Origin: CAZQEZ01 sp964592475
GTDB lineage: Bacteria > Bacteroidota > Bacteroidia > Cytophagales > Cyclobacteriaceae
Assembly: GCA_964592475.1 (NCBI GenBank)
Contig: CAZQEZ010000219.1
Coordinates: forward strand, 1 to 6,082
Length of the DNA stretch: 6,082 nucleotides
Direction of reading: 5' to 3'
Part shown: positions 1 to 5,696 of the stretch, piece after piece
Position numbering within the stretch: position 1 is the first letter of the stretch
Layout of the letters: every line of letters begins with the position of its first letter
Program-made: the position numbers and the translations under genes
The notes under the pieces: generated by a model
Database searches by the model: none
The model's input: the letters and a program-made list of their open reading frames with translations, nothing else
Told to the model about the DNA's origin: nothing

Positions 1-682
1 TAAAATTATCACCATCACCCTTGTTGCTGCCGGCCAAAGTTGTTACCACCCCTGATGGGGTTACTTTCTTTATTTTATGATTTCCTCTATCTGCCACATA
101 CACATTGCCATCCTCACCAATAGCAACTCCAGATGGCCCGCTAAACTTATCACCATCACCCTTGTTGCTGCCGGCCAAAGTTGTTACCACCCCTGATGGT
201 GTCACTTTCTTTATTTTATGATTCCCGTTGTCAGCTACATACACATTGCCATCTTCAACAATGGCTACACCAGTAGGAAAATTAAAATTATCACCATCAC
301 CCGCTGTGCTTCCAGCCAGAGTTTTAACAGTTGTACTGGTAAAAATATAGGTAAAATAGGGGGTTTCAGCCGTTTTGCCATTGATGTTTACTTGTAAGTT
401 ACCGGAACCTGCTTTAGCGGGTATGGTCACTTTTAGCTCTGTAGCGGTTGCGGTGTTTACCGGGCAGGGTAAGTCATTAAGAGTAACCACATTTTCGGTA
501 GGTGTTGTGCTAAAACCGGAGCCTGTGATGGTAACAATAGCGGTTTTTGGCCCGCTTTCCGGTGCGATGTTGGTAACTACAAGCACAGATTCAGGATCAT
601 CCTCTTTACAAGCTGTAAATAAGTAAAACCCAGAAAATAAAAGAATTGAAAATAAGGTGTTTTTAAAGATTATAGATTTCAT
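1..682 (-). CDS. Surface lipoprotein with IPT/TIG domain and NHL-type repeats (partial, C-terminus outside window)
   Basis: An open frame runs from an ATG at 682 to the left edge, giving 227 codons with no stop. The first 24 residues form a lipoprotein signal peptide (basic start, hydrophobic core, lipobox LFTAC) with Cys25 as the lipidated residue. CKEDD follows, which resembles the K-(D/E)2 lipoprotein export signal known from Capnocytophaga, so the mature protein is probably on the outer face of the outer membrane. Residues about 34-114 look like an IPT/TIG immunoglobulin-like domain (NIAPESGP, TITGSGF, then a beta-rich stretch). From about residue 119 come 47-residue repeats with TLAGS, GDGD, GVAI, EDGNVYVAD and NHKIKKV motifs, typical of NHL beta-propeller blades. 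Such proteins usually bind ligands or other surface components; no substrate can be inferred. The gene is visibly more G+C-rich than its neighbours. No Shine-Dalgarno is seen before the ATG, as is common in Bacteroidota. The family call is firm; the function is unknown. Confidence 0.9.
   Translation of the reverse strand, partial: MKSIIFKNTLFSILLFSGFYLFTACKEDDPESVLVVTNIAPESGPKTAIVTITGSGFSTTPTENVVTLNDLPCPVNTATATELKVTIPAKAGSGNLQVNINGKTAETPYFTYIFTSTTVKTLAGSTAGDGDNFNFPTGVAIVEDGNVYVADNGNHKIKKVTPSGVVTTLAGSNKGDGDKFSGPSGVAIGEDGNVYVADRGNHKIKKVTPSGVVTTLAGSNKGDGDNF
6..329 (-). repeat. Tandem 141-bp coding repeats (NHL blades)
   Basis: Units begin at 6, 147 and 288, exactly 141 bp (47 codons) apart; the third is only partly similar. 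Positions 6-58 and 147-199 are identical over 53 bases, and the following 80-odd bases diverge more. The identical part encodes the TLAGSNKGDGD turn of each blade. DNA-level identity rather than protein-level similarity alone points to recent duplication or gene conversion between blades. The array probably continues past the left edge. Confidence 0.85.
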
Positions 683-751
683 AAGGTATTTAAAATTAAT
701 TTGAACTAAAATTTATTTAAGTTAATATGGATATTTATGCAGAATAATTCT

Positions 752-783
752 CAAATAGAATTTCTTACTATGAGCCTTCAAAA
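752..783 (-). promoter_or_regulatory. Candidate Bacteroidota promoter for the lipoprotein gene
   Basis: On the minus strand TTTTG (783-779) is followed after 19 bp by TCTATTTG (759-752). The Bacteroidota housekeeping promoter consensus is a TTTG-like -33 box, about 19 bp, then TAnnTTTG at -7. The second box here has one mismatch among its fixed positions and the spacing is right. Transcription would begin near 745 and leave a leader of about 60 nt. This was found by eye in AT-rich DNA, so it is only plausible. Confidence 0.4.
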
Positions 784-894
784 CCGATTCAAGGCTAGTT
801 TTTCTCATATTTATAAATATGCACTTAAATAAGATCAAGATTATGTATTTTACATACAAAATTGTACTGTAAGATTAATTTACAATCGGAGATA

Positions 895-922
895 TGTAAC
901 AAAGACTAGGGATATTGTAACA
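895..922 (-). promoter_or_regulatory. Twin TGTTACA direct repeats, 21 bp apart (candidate AraC-type operator)
   Basis: The heptamer TGTAACA on the plus strand (TGTTACA on minus) occurs at 895-901 and 916-922, exactly 21 bp or two helical turns apart. Both are preceded by GATAT or GATATT. A third copy lies at 999-1005. AraC-family proteins commonly bind direct repeats spaced by whole helical turns, and the upstream gene encodes such a domain. The sites lie about 135 bp upstream of the candidate lipoprotein promoter. Binding by that regulator is inference. Confidence 0.35.
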
Positions 923-943
923 TATGGCTATAAAACCATATGT
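920..943. repeat. 8-bp inverted repeat ACATATGG-N8-CCATATGT
   Basis: ACATATGG at 920-927 is perfectly mirrored by CCATATGT at 936-943 around an 8-nt AT-rich spacer. It lies about 80 bp beyond the regulator's stop codon and overlaps the second TGTAACA heptamer by 3 bp. No T-run follows on the minus strand, so an intrinsic terminator is unlikely. A protein-binding site or mRNA 3'-end hairpin is possible. Confidence 0.4.
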
Positions 944-1021
944 AGAAGGTTTCCAATTTATAGTATATACGGCATATTTAACAAATATTGAACGCTGATG
1001 TAACATTTGCCCCAAAAAGCA

Positions 1022-3982
1022 TTAAGAGGCTTTATTAATATATTTTTTTGGGGTAGTCTTATAAACTTCTTTAAAACATTTGATAAAATAGGTAAGATCA
1101 TTAAAACCAACAGCATAAGCAACATCACTGATATTGGACGAATCTTTCTCTAGCAGCTTCACAGCAAGTTTTAGCCGTTGAGACCTAATAAAAGCTGAGG
1201 TAGAAAGGCCTGTAAGTGCCTTCAGTTTCCGGTGAAGCTGCATCCGGCTCATACCAATTTGACGGCTAAAAATTTCAGAAGTAAAATCAGAATTGGTAAT
1301 TTGATTATCTAAAAGCTGCTCAACTTTTTCTAAAAACTTTTGATCCATTGTATTTATGGCAATGTCCTTTGGTTTTAAAATTAATTCCTGACTATAACGT
1401 TGTCTGAGCTTTTTCCTTAATTCAATGAGTTTTTTTACTTGTAATTTCAGAATTTTACGATTAAACGGCTTCACTATGTATGCGTCAGCTCCGGTTTCGA
1501 AACCAGTAAGCTCATTCTCCTCCCCTGAGCGGGCTGTAAGCAAAATCACAGGAATATGAGAAGTTCTTACATCTGATTTTAACTGGATTGTTAGTTCATA
1601 ACCATTTTTTGTAGGCATCATAACGTCTGAAATTATGATATCCGGGATGTAATTGAAAGCTTTTTCAACTCCTTCTAAACCATCTTTACACGCTATAATA
1701 TTAAAATCGTTTTTAAATAAATCATGAAGGATCATTCTTAAATCTGTATTATCTTCTACAATCAATAATATAGGCTGATCGGATTTATTTATTTCAACCT
1801 CATCTATTACATCCGTTGCAGTATGTGCAGATTCTAAATAAGAACCTGAATTTAATTTTCCATCACTTTTTTTCTGCTTACTAATTTCACCAGAGGAATA
1901 ACTGTTTTTTGAACCGGGAATACTTACAGAAAAGCAAACCCAACTTTTTTCATCACTTAAAATATTAATGGTTCCTTTGTGAAGAAGCACTAATTCTTTA
2001 GTCAAGGCTAATCCAATACCTACACCGGGTTGCTCGTTATCCTTCTGATAAAAACGCTCATAAATTTTTTGTTTATCTTCATTGCTCATCCCTACTCCGG
2101 TGTTATAAACCTCTAAACAAAGGAGGTTCATTTTGTTGAACACACTCAATTTAATAACCCCGTTGCCTGGAGTATATTTTATTGCGTTGGTCATCAGGTT
2201 TACTATAATTTTTTCCAGAACATCCTTGTCAAAATAGTTATAATCTTTCAAATCGTATAAATCAGTTATAAAATTTATTCTTTTTTTCTCTGCAGAATAC
2301 CTGAAAGAGGGTATTAAAGAAGATAAGAAAGACTGAACTGATTGTCTCTCTATCACCAGCTTCATATTACCTGATTCTAACTTCGACAAATCCAGCAATT
2401 GATCTACCAGCTCTAAGAGTCTGTCAGCATTACGATTGGCTATTGCCAATTTATTAATATGTTCGGGTGACAGTCCATTGGAAGAAAGCTCTTCAATGGG
2501 TTCCTTTATTAAAGTAAGCGGCGTGCGAAATTCATGGGAGATGTTAGCGAAAAAATTTGATTTAATGATATCTAGTTCCTTCAGCCTGTGTGCTATTTTC
2601 TGTTTATTCCTGTATAAGATGTATAACATTAAAAGTACCAATATTAATACAATGGTTAAGCCCATAAAAAGATTAAACTGGTTCTGTCTTTGTTTTTCTG
2701 CAGCTAAAGTATTTGCGTTTAATATTTCAATTTCCCGCTTTTTTTGTTCATTTTGATATTTTGCTTCCAATTCAAAAATTTCTTTGTCTTTCTGCCTTTG
2801 TAACAAACTATCACTGATTTGTACATAGTTTTTAAATTGTTCTACAAGTTTTTTAGTTTTATTTTGTTCTGCGTATGTCAATATTAAATCGTTGGTAATC
2901 TTTTTTCCTTGATCCAAATTATTGAGCTCAAATGCAAGAGCCAATGCTAGCTTTAAATACTTTTCTGCAAGATCATATCTTTTTGAGCTGAAGTAAAAAT
3001 CGCCCAAATAATATAGCGCATTTAATCGTAGTTCATTATTTTCATTTTCTGAAGTAATATCATAATACAGTTTGTAATCATTCTCTGCTTTGGTAAGATC
3101 TCCTTTCTTACTATTCATGTAAGCCCTAAGTATTATGGCATATGTATAAATCTTTATATCAGGGTTATCTCTATAAAAATTTATTGCATCGGTCAATAGC
3201 GCTTCTGCTTCGTCATATTTTTCTATTTTAATAAGATATTGGGCAATGGCTGTGTTAATTTCTCGTATTCCTGATGAATCCTGAATGGTTTCATACATTT
3301 TTTTTGACTTAAGGTAATACTCATAGCTTTTGTCATATCCATGAGTTAACCGAACAGAATACCCTAAGTAAGTAAAAATTTTTGCCCGAATACTGGATGT
3401 TTTTAAATTTTCATTCGATAAACAAATAGAATCAGCTTGAGAATATTTTTTAAATGATTCGGCGTGCAACTTTTTATAAAAAAAGTTATTTCCCAACAAG
3501 ACATATCCTCTGGCTAGCATTTCATCTTTCTTGAATTTTTGGGCAATGTTAATTCCTTTTTCGATACACTCAAGTGACTCCTTATCCTTCGATAAATCAA
3601 AATATACCTGACTAAGATCAAAATTGCCTTGAATGGCAGACTGTGGCTTTTCTTCAAGAAAAGATAAGTACTTTTGATAAACAATTATTGCAGAGTCTAA
3701 TTTTGAAAGCTTTTTATATACAAGGGTTATATTTTTTAAAGAGGCTAATGCACCTTCGTAATAATCGATCTTTTCAGAGATTTCCAAAGCTTTTTTACAT
3801 AAATCCAAAGCCTTGTTTTCATTTTTATTTAAAACAGATTTGAAACGCTGATTACTTAGATCAACCTGTTTTGTTAGTGCCTTTTTGTTTAGTAATTGAT
3901 TCGTTTTGTCTTCTTTTCCCTGGGCGTAGGTTGCCAAAGAAATAAGTAGGTAGAAAAGGATGATTAAAGTTTTCTTTTTCAT
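1022..3982 (-). CDS. Hybrid two-component system regulator (TPR sensor, histidine kinase, receiver, AraC-type output)
   Basis: This single polypeptide combines all parts of a phosphorelay, the Bacteroidota HTCS type. Numbering is from the ATG at 3982 (986 aa). A frame extension to a GTG at 4024 is possible, but the ATG begins a clear signal peptide (MKKKTLIILF, cleavage likely after ATYA, residue 20). Residues about 25-385 are helical TPR-like repeats facing the periplasm, then a charged coiled coil (about 390-433) and one membrane span (about 437-457). HisKA follows with phospho-accepting His483 in SHEFRTPLT, then HATPase with N box NLMTNAIKYT, G1 box NTGVGM and G2 box GVGIGLAL. The receiver (about 737-850) has acidic residues in VEDN, phospho-acceptor Asp786, Thr816 and Lys838. 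An AraC/XylS helix-turn-helix domain (about 880-983) ends the protein. Most classical HTCS proteins use a beta-propeller sensor and are longer; here TPRs replace it. The first G1 residue is Asn instead of Asp. The signal sensed and the target genes are unknown; the lipoprotein gene downstream is a natural candidate. Confidence 0.95.
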   Translation of the reverse strand: MKKKTLIILFYLLISLATYAQGKEDKTNQLLNKKALTKQVDLSNQRFKSVLNKNENKALDLCKKALEISEKIDYYEGALASLKNITLVYKKLSKLDSAIIVYQKYLSFLEEKPQSAIQGNFDLSQVYFDLSKDKESLECIEKGINIAQKFKKDEMLARGYVLLGNNFFYKKLHAESFKKYSQADSICLSNENLKTSSIRAKIFTYLGYSVRLTHGYDKSYEYYLKSKKMYETIQDSSGIREINTAIAQYLIKIEKYDEAEALLTDAINFYRDNPDIKIYTYAIILRAYMNSKKGDLTKAENDYKLYYDITSENENNELRLNALYYLGDFYFSSKRYDLAEKYLKLALALAFELNNLDQGKKITNDLILTYAEQNKTKKLVEQFKNYVQISDSLLQRQKDKEIFELEAKYQNEQKKREIEILNANTLAAEKQRQNQFNLFMGLTIVLILVLLMLYILYRNKQKIAHRLKELDIIKSNFFANISHEFRTPLTLIKEPIEELSSNGLSPEHINKLAIANRNADRLLELVDQLLDLSKLESGNMKLVIERQSVQSFLSSLIPSFRYSAEKKRINFITDLYDLKDYNYFDKDVLEKIIVNLMTNAIKYTPGNGVIKLSVFNKMNLLCLEVYNTGVGMSNEDKQKIYERFYQKDNEQPGVGIGLALTKELVLLHKGTINILSDEKSWVCFSVSIPGSKNSYSSGEISKQKKSDGKLNSGSYLESAHTATDVIDEVEINKSDQPILLIVEDNTDLRMILHDLFKNDFNIIACKDGLEGVEKAFNYIPDIIISDVMMPTKNGYELTIQLKSDVRTSHIPVILLTARSGEENELTGFETGADAYIVKPFNRKILKLQVKKLIELRKKLRQRYSQELILKPKDIAINTMDQKFLEKVEQLLDNQITNSDFTSEIFSRQIGMSRMQLHRKLKALTGLSTSAFIRSQRLKLAVKLLEKDSSNISDVAYAVGFNDLTYFIKCFKEVYKTTPKKYINKAS

Positions 3983-4039
3983 AGCAAAAGCAATTATTTT
4001 GATATTCTGGCCAAAGTAGGCCACTTGATCCGGTCTGCC

Positions 4040-4064
4040 ACTTTGATTTTCTTTTTCAAAGTTA
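4040..4064 (-). promoter_or_regulatory. Candidate -7 box of the regulator gene within an inverted repeat
   Basis: On the minus strand TAACTTTG (4064-4057) matches TAnnTTTG exactly, about 75 bp before the ATG at 3982. No clear TTG-type -33 box lies at the expected distance upstream. The box overlaps a perfect 7-bp inverted repeat, ACTTTGA (4040-4046) and TCAAAGT (4056-4062), separated by 9 nt. A repressor or autoregulator could use this symmetry, or the early transcript could fold there. Confidence 0.4.
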
Positions 4065-4133
4065 ATTAATTCTTGTCTATGTTTTACTCTTTGTTATATT
4101 GACACTGCTATATTGCCAAAAGAAGAGGGAACA

Positions 4134-4165
4134 GGATCATGTCATCCCTTTGGGATTTGGCATTG
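4134..4165 (+). repeat. ATCCC-hairpin unit, copy 1
   Basis: GGATCATGTCATCCC, loop TTT, then GGGATTTGGCATTG. The stem ATCCC/GGGAT is perfect. The downstream GGGATTTGGCATTG also follows the copy at 5651-5681. Same family as the copies at 4472-4496, 4521-4546, 5598-5622, 5651-5681 and, inverted, 6047-6074. Confidence 0.75.
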
Positions 4166-4471
4166 TAACTTTATAATCCTGACAGGTTTTGCTGTATTCC
4201 AATTATGCTGAATATTGGGTATTCGGATAATTCATTAACGGGCAGTATAACCTGTAAGGCCTGTAAGGTTTAATAGTCTTCAAGCCAAACCATCCATACC
4301 CGGACCTTGGTCTGTGTCTCACAGAACAGCTGCAAGGACAATATATATATACTTTCGAGTTCATAATCCTGACAGGTTTTGCTGCCTTAAATAGGCACCT
4401 TACATTTATAAATGGTGCACTGTAATTGATGTGCAGCACCTTAACCTGTTAGGTTTTAAACGCTGCATGCG

Positions 4472-4496
4472 GGATCATGTCATCCCTTCGGGATTT
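4472..4496 (+). repeat. ATCCC-hairpin unit, copy 2
   Basis: GGATCATGTCATCCC, loop TTC, then GGGATTTC. The 5-bp stem is perfect. It is preceded by GCTGCATGC and followed by TTAACACTGATTTGA, the same context as the copy at 5598-5622. Confidence 0.75.
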
Positions 4497-4520
4497 CTTA
4501 ACACTGATTTGATTTATCTA

Positions 4521-4546
4521 TAATCATGTCATCTCTTCAGGATTTG
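4521..4546 (+). repeat. ATCCC-hairpin unit, copy 3 (degenerate stem)
   Basis: TAATCATGTCATCTC, TTC, then AGGATTTGG. Two stem changes leave one T-G wobble and one C-A mismatch, so this copy folds less well than the others. It corresponds in position to the intact copy at 5651-5681. Confidence 0.65.
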
Positions 4547-4574
4547 GTAGCGTGACTTCATAAAGACCTATTCT

Positions 4575-4597
4575 CTGGTCTGTGTCTCACAGACCAG
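4575..4597 (+). repeat. 10-bp perfect hairpin CTGGTCTGTG-TCT-CACAGACCAG
   Basis: CTGGTCTGTG (4575-4584) pairs fully with CACAGACCAG (4588-4597) across a TCT loop. A sister copy at 4308-4329 keeps the loop and inner stem but has a G-A mismatch in the outer arm. Both are followed by AAGGACAA, TATACTTTCGA, TTCATAATCCTG and a CCTGNCAGG palindrome, so the repeated module is about 70 bp long. No T-run follows, so a terminator is unlikely. Confidence 0.7.
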
Positions 4598-4660
4598 CCG
4601 AAAGGACAACCTATACTTTCGACTTCATAATCCTGTCAGGCCTGTCAGGTTATAGCAGCG

Positions 4661-4784
4661 ACCTCCTTTCGTCCCCACCGGGTTAGTTGCCGATGCTGTT
4701 TTTTGCTTTCTCAACAAATTGATCAAGCCGATAATATCTACCTGCTGCTGTCCGTCAGGACCGAAAGAAATGAAATTCAGTAAG
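4661..4784. other. Short spacer between the left mosaic and the PIN gene
   Basis: Read on the minus strand in the frame offset from the PIN gene, this stretch stays open and encodes a protein-like sequence (FISFGPDGQQQVDIIGLINL, then a basic tail with VGTKGG). It ends inside the CCTGTCAGG repeats. It has no start of its own and no domain I recognise. It could be a decayed gene fragment or coding-like repeat DNA. No terminator is obvious after the PIN stop at 4785. Confidence 0.3.
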
Positions 4785-5243
4785 TTATTGTTTACTTTTA
4801 TTACGACTAATAAAATCTTGATACAATTCATCTGTTTGGATTAATCGTTTAAATCCTTTATCAGACAATCCCTTAATTAGTTTTTTATCGCCAGTCCACA
4901 GTTTACCTCGTATAAACTCTGCAAAAGCAACAAAAACTGTATCATCTATATCTATTGATTCACATATCTGTTTGGCTTGATGATAAAATTGGACGGGCAG
5001 GAGCGAATGATTTAAAATTTTTACATTCCGAATTATCAATTCATAAATCTCAAGAAAGTCATTGTTAGTTAAATTACCAATCTCCTTTATCTTATCCTGA
5101 TGTTGAAGTAACTCTGTCCTGATGTATTCTGGTGCAAAAAAATGGTAATATTTATAGCCGTTGATAATTATCTGTGCTATTCGACTATTCACATTTAACA
5201 TAGCGCTAAATGCAATATTAGAATCAATGATTATTTTAGTCAT
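4785..5243 (-). CDS. PIN-domain ribonuclease, probable type II toxin
   Basis: The 152-aa product has PIN-domain architecture. IIIDSN near the N-terminus supplies Asp7, the helix APEYIRTELLQH supplies Glu44, IDIDDTVFVAFA supplies Asp100/Asp101, and LWTGDKKL supplies Asp119. These four acidic positions normally bind the metal ions for RNA cleavage, and all appear intact. The length is normal for single-domain PIN toxins. The start ATG (5243-5241) lies inside the end of the upstream gene, giving an 8-nt overlap that suggests translational coupling, and the small upstream gene looks like an antitoxin. By family, the protein would cleave RNA in the cytoplasm unless held by its partner. PIN proteins in Bacteroidota are not all proven toxins, so toxicity and RNA target remain inference. 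It may be an accessory gene, since repeat blocks flank the pair. Confidence 0.88.
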   Translation of the reverse strand: MTKIIIDSNIAFSAMLNVNSRIAQIIINGYKYYHFFAPEYIRTELLQHQDKIKEIGNLTNNDFLEIYELIIRNVKILNHSLLPVQFYHQAKQICESIDIDDTVFVAFAEFIRGKLWTGDKKLIKGLSDKGFKRLIQTDELYQDFISRNKSKQ

Positions 5244-5445
5244 TGAGCCCTGTATCGTTTTTTATTCTATTCCATCTGCCTTTTTTTGCACTTTTTACCA
5301 AATTATCAACATCATCTTCATTTGCATTGGATTTAGAGGTTAATTCCTCATACCTAAGATAATCAAGAATCCTTTGAATAGTAGATGCTTTCTCACCCGC
5401 TCCAAACCTAACTAATATTTCGTTATTTCTTCTTTCTACAACCAT
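5236..5445 (-). CDS. Small antitoxin-like protein paired with the PIN gene
   Basis: The 69-aa product starts MVVERRNNEILVRF and has a predicted helix STIQRILDYLRYEELTSKS, then an acidic DDVDNLV segment and a basic end with KKGRWNRIK. This organisation (short beta strand, LDYLRYxE helix, VDxL segment, W near the C-terminus) resembles small proteins I know encoded directly before PIN genes in Bacteroidota. The N-terminal half would mediate dimerisation or DNA contact, and the C-terminal half would bind the toxin; that split is inferred. Its TAA stop lies downstream of the PIN start (ATGACTAA), which is typical antitoxin-first operon order. No Shine-Dalgarno is visible, only an A-rich stretch before the ATG. 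No recognisable HTH or AbrB motif was seen. Confidence 0.75.
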   Translation of the reverse strand: MVVERRNNEILVRFGAGEKASTIQRILDYLRYEELTSKSNANEDDVDNLVKSAKKGRWNRIKNDTGLND

Positions 5446-5455
5446 TTTTTTATTT

Positions 5456-5463
5456 CAAAATTA
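5456..5463 (-). promoter_or_regulatory. Candidate -7 box for the antitoxin-PIN operon
   Basis: TAATTTTG on the minus strand (5463-5456) fits TAnnTTTG exactly and lies 10 bp before the antitoxin ATG. Transcription from it would be almost leaderless. No good -33 box is seen; the expected place (about 5481-5487) reads GGTTTTAT and touches the edge of the right repeat block. The match is short and the DNA is AT-rich, so confidence is low. Confidence 0.3.
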
Positions 5464-5597
5464 CAAATTTTCCAGCTAACATAAAACCTGACAGGGCCTG
5501 ACAGGTTTAGCTGTAGATTCCAATTATGCTGAATTTTGGGTATTCGGATAAATTCATTAAGGGCAGTATAACCTGTCGGTTTTAAACACTGCATGCA

Positions 5598-5622
5598 GGA
5601 TCATACCATCCCTTCGGGATTT
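5598..5622 (+). repeat. ATCCC-hairpin unit, copy 4
   Basis: GGATCATACCATCCC, loop TTC, then GGGATTTT. The stem is perfect. A run of seven T's follows the stem on the plus strand, so this copy could act as a weak terminator for rightward transcription, although no rightward gene precedes it. Confidence 0.7.
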
Positions 5623-5650
5623 TTTTAACACTGATTTGAATTTTATCTAT

Positions 5651-5681
5651 AATCATATCATCCCTTCGGGATTTGGCATTG
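5651..5681 (+). repeat. ATCCC-hairpin unit, copy 5
   Basis: AATCATATCATCCC, loop TTC, then GGGATTTGGCATTG. The stem is perfect. It is preceded by TTTATCTAT as in copy 3, and the TTTGGCATTG tail matches copy 1. Confidence 0.75.
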
Positions 5682-5696
5682 CATAAAATCCTGATA

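Larger units (their letters stand above)
683..1021. other. Intergenic region between the regulator gene and the lipoprotein gene
   Basis: This 339-bp AT-rich stretch has no credible reading frame on either strand. It contains the candidate lipoprotein promoter, the TGTTACA heptamers and the 8-bp palindrome, listed separately. A further short inverted repeat, TGTAA (868-872) and TTACA (880-884), is also present. No convincing intrinsic terminator follows the regulator stop at 1022, so some read-through into the lipoprotein gene is possible. Confidence 0.6.
4131..4660. repeat. Left mosaic of palindromic intergenic repeats
   Basis: About 530 bp is built from short modules that recur here and at 5482-5696. 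In order: a CATCCC-TTT-GGGAT hairpin unit (4134-4165); CCTGACAGG (4178-4186); a module sharing an almost identical 36-nt core with the right block (A, 4190-4256); CCTGTAAGG twice (4251-4268); a GGTCTGTG hairpin module (C1, 4305-4376); CCTGTTAGG (4445-4453); a module with two ATCCC-type hairpins (B, 4442-4546); a second GGTCTGTG hairpin module (C2, 4561-4631); and CCTGTCAGG twice (4632-4649). Short frames here consist of repeat sequence and I do not regard them as genes. The structure resembles REP/BIME-type elements, but no RAYT transposase is in the window. Confidence 0.8.
5482..5696. repeat. Right mosaic of palindromic intergenic repeats
   Basis: This block repeats parts of the left mosaic in the same orientation. 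It opens with CCTGACAGG-G-CCTGACAGG (5487-5505) and continues with module A (5506-5575; the TTCCAATTATGCTGAAT core is shared with 4197-4213). It then joins directly to module B (5569-5674), which is similar to 4442-4546 over about 100 bp. It ends with GGGATTTGGCATTG and ATCCTGATAG, like the start of the left block. The C1 module between A and B on the left is absent here. No gene is present. Confidence 0.8.

Noticed and set aside
375..626. Plus-strand 83-codon open frame
   Set aside because: It is antisense to the signal peptide and IPT domain of the lipoprotein, which has far better evidence; the product has no recognisable domain.
1014..1033. Weak hairpin AAAGC-N8-GCTTT at the regulator stop as an intrinsic terminator
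   Set aside because: The stem is only 5 bp and A/T-rich, and the sequence after it is TTGGGG rather than a T-run.
2436..2756. Plus-strand 106-codon open frame
   Set aside because: It is antisense to the membrane span and HisKA region of the regulator; the hydrophobic, Cys/Phe-rich product is a shadow.
3643..3843. Plus-strand 66-codon open frame
   Set aside because: It lies antisense to the TPR region of the regulator and has no supporting motif.
3983..4024. N-terminal extension of the regulator to a GTG at 4024
   Set aside because: It would put 14 residues before a textbook signal peptide; the ATG at 3982 is the better start.
4203..4439. Minus-strand 78-codon open frame
   Set aside because: It lies wholly in the palindromic repeat mosaic and its product is a translation of repeat modules.
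4625..4831. Minus-strand 68-codon open frame overlapping the PIN gene end
   Set aside because: Its start lies inside the PIN gene in another frame and its end is translated repeat (LTGLTGL). I kept only the middle part as a possible remnant.
5161..5343. Plus-strand 60-codon open frame
   Set aside because: It is antisense to the junction of the antitoxin and PIN genes, whose overlap and motifs are convincing.
4134..5696. CRISPR array
   Set aside because: The repeats are palindromic modules of several kinds at irregular spacing, with no constant repeat-spacer rhythm and no cas genes.
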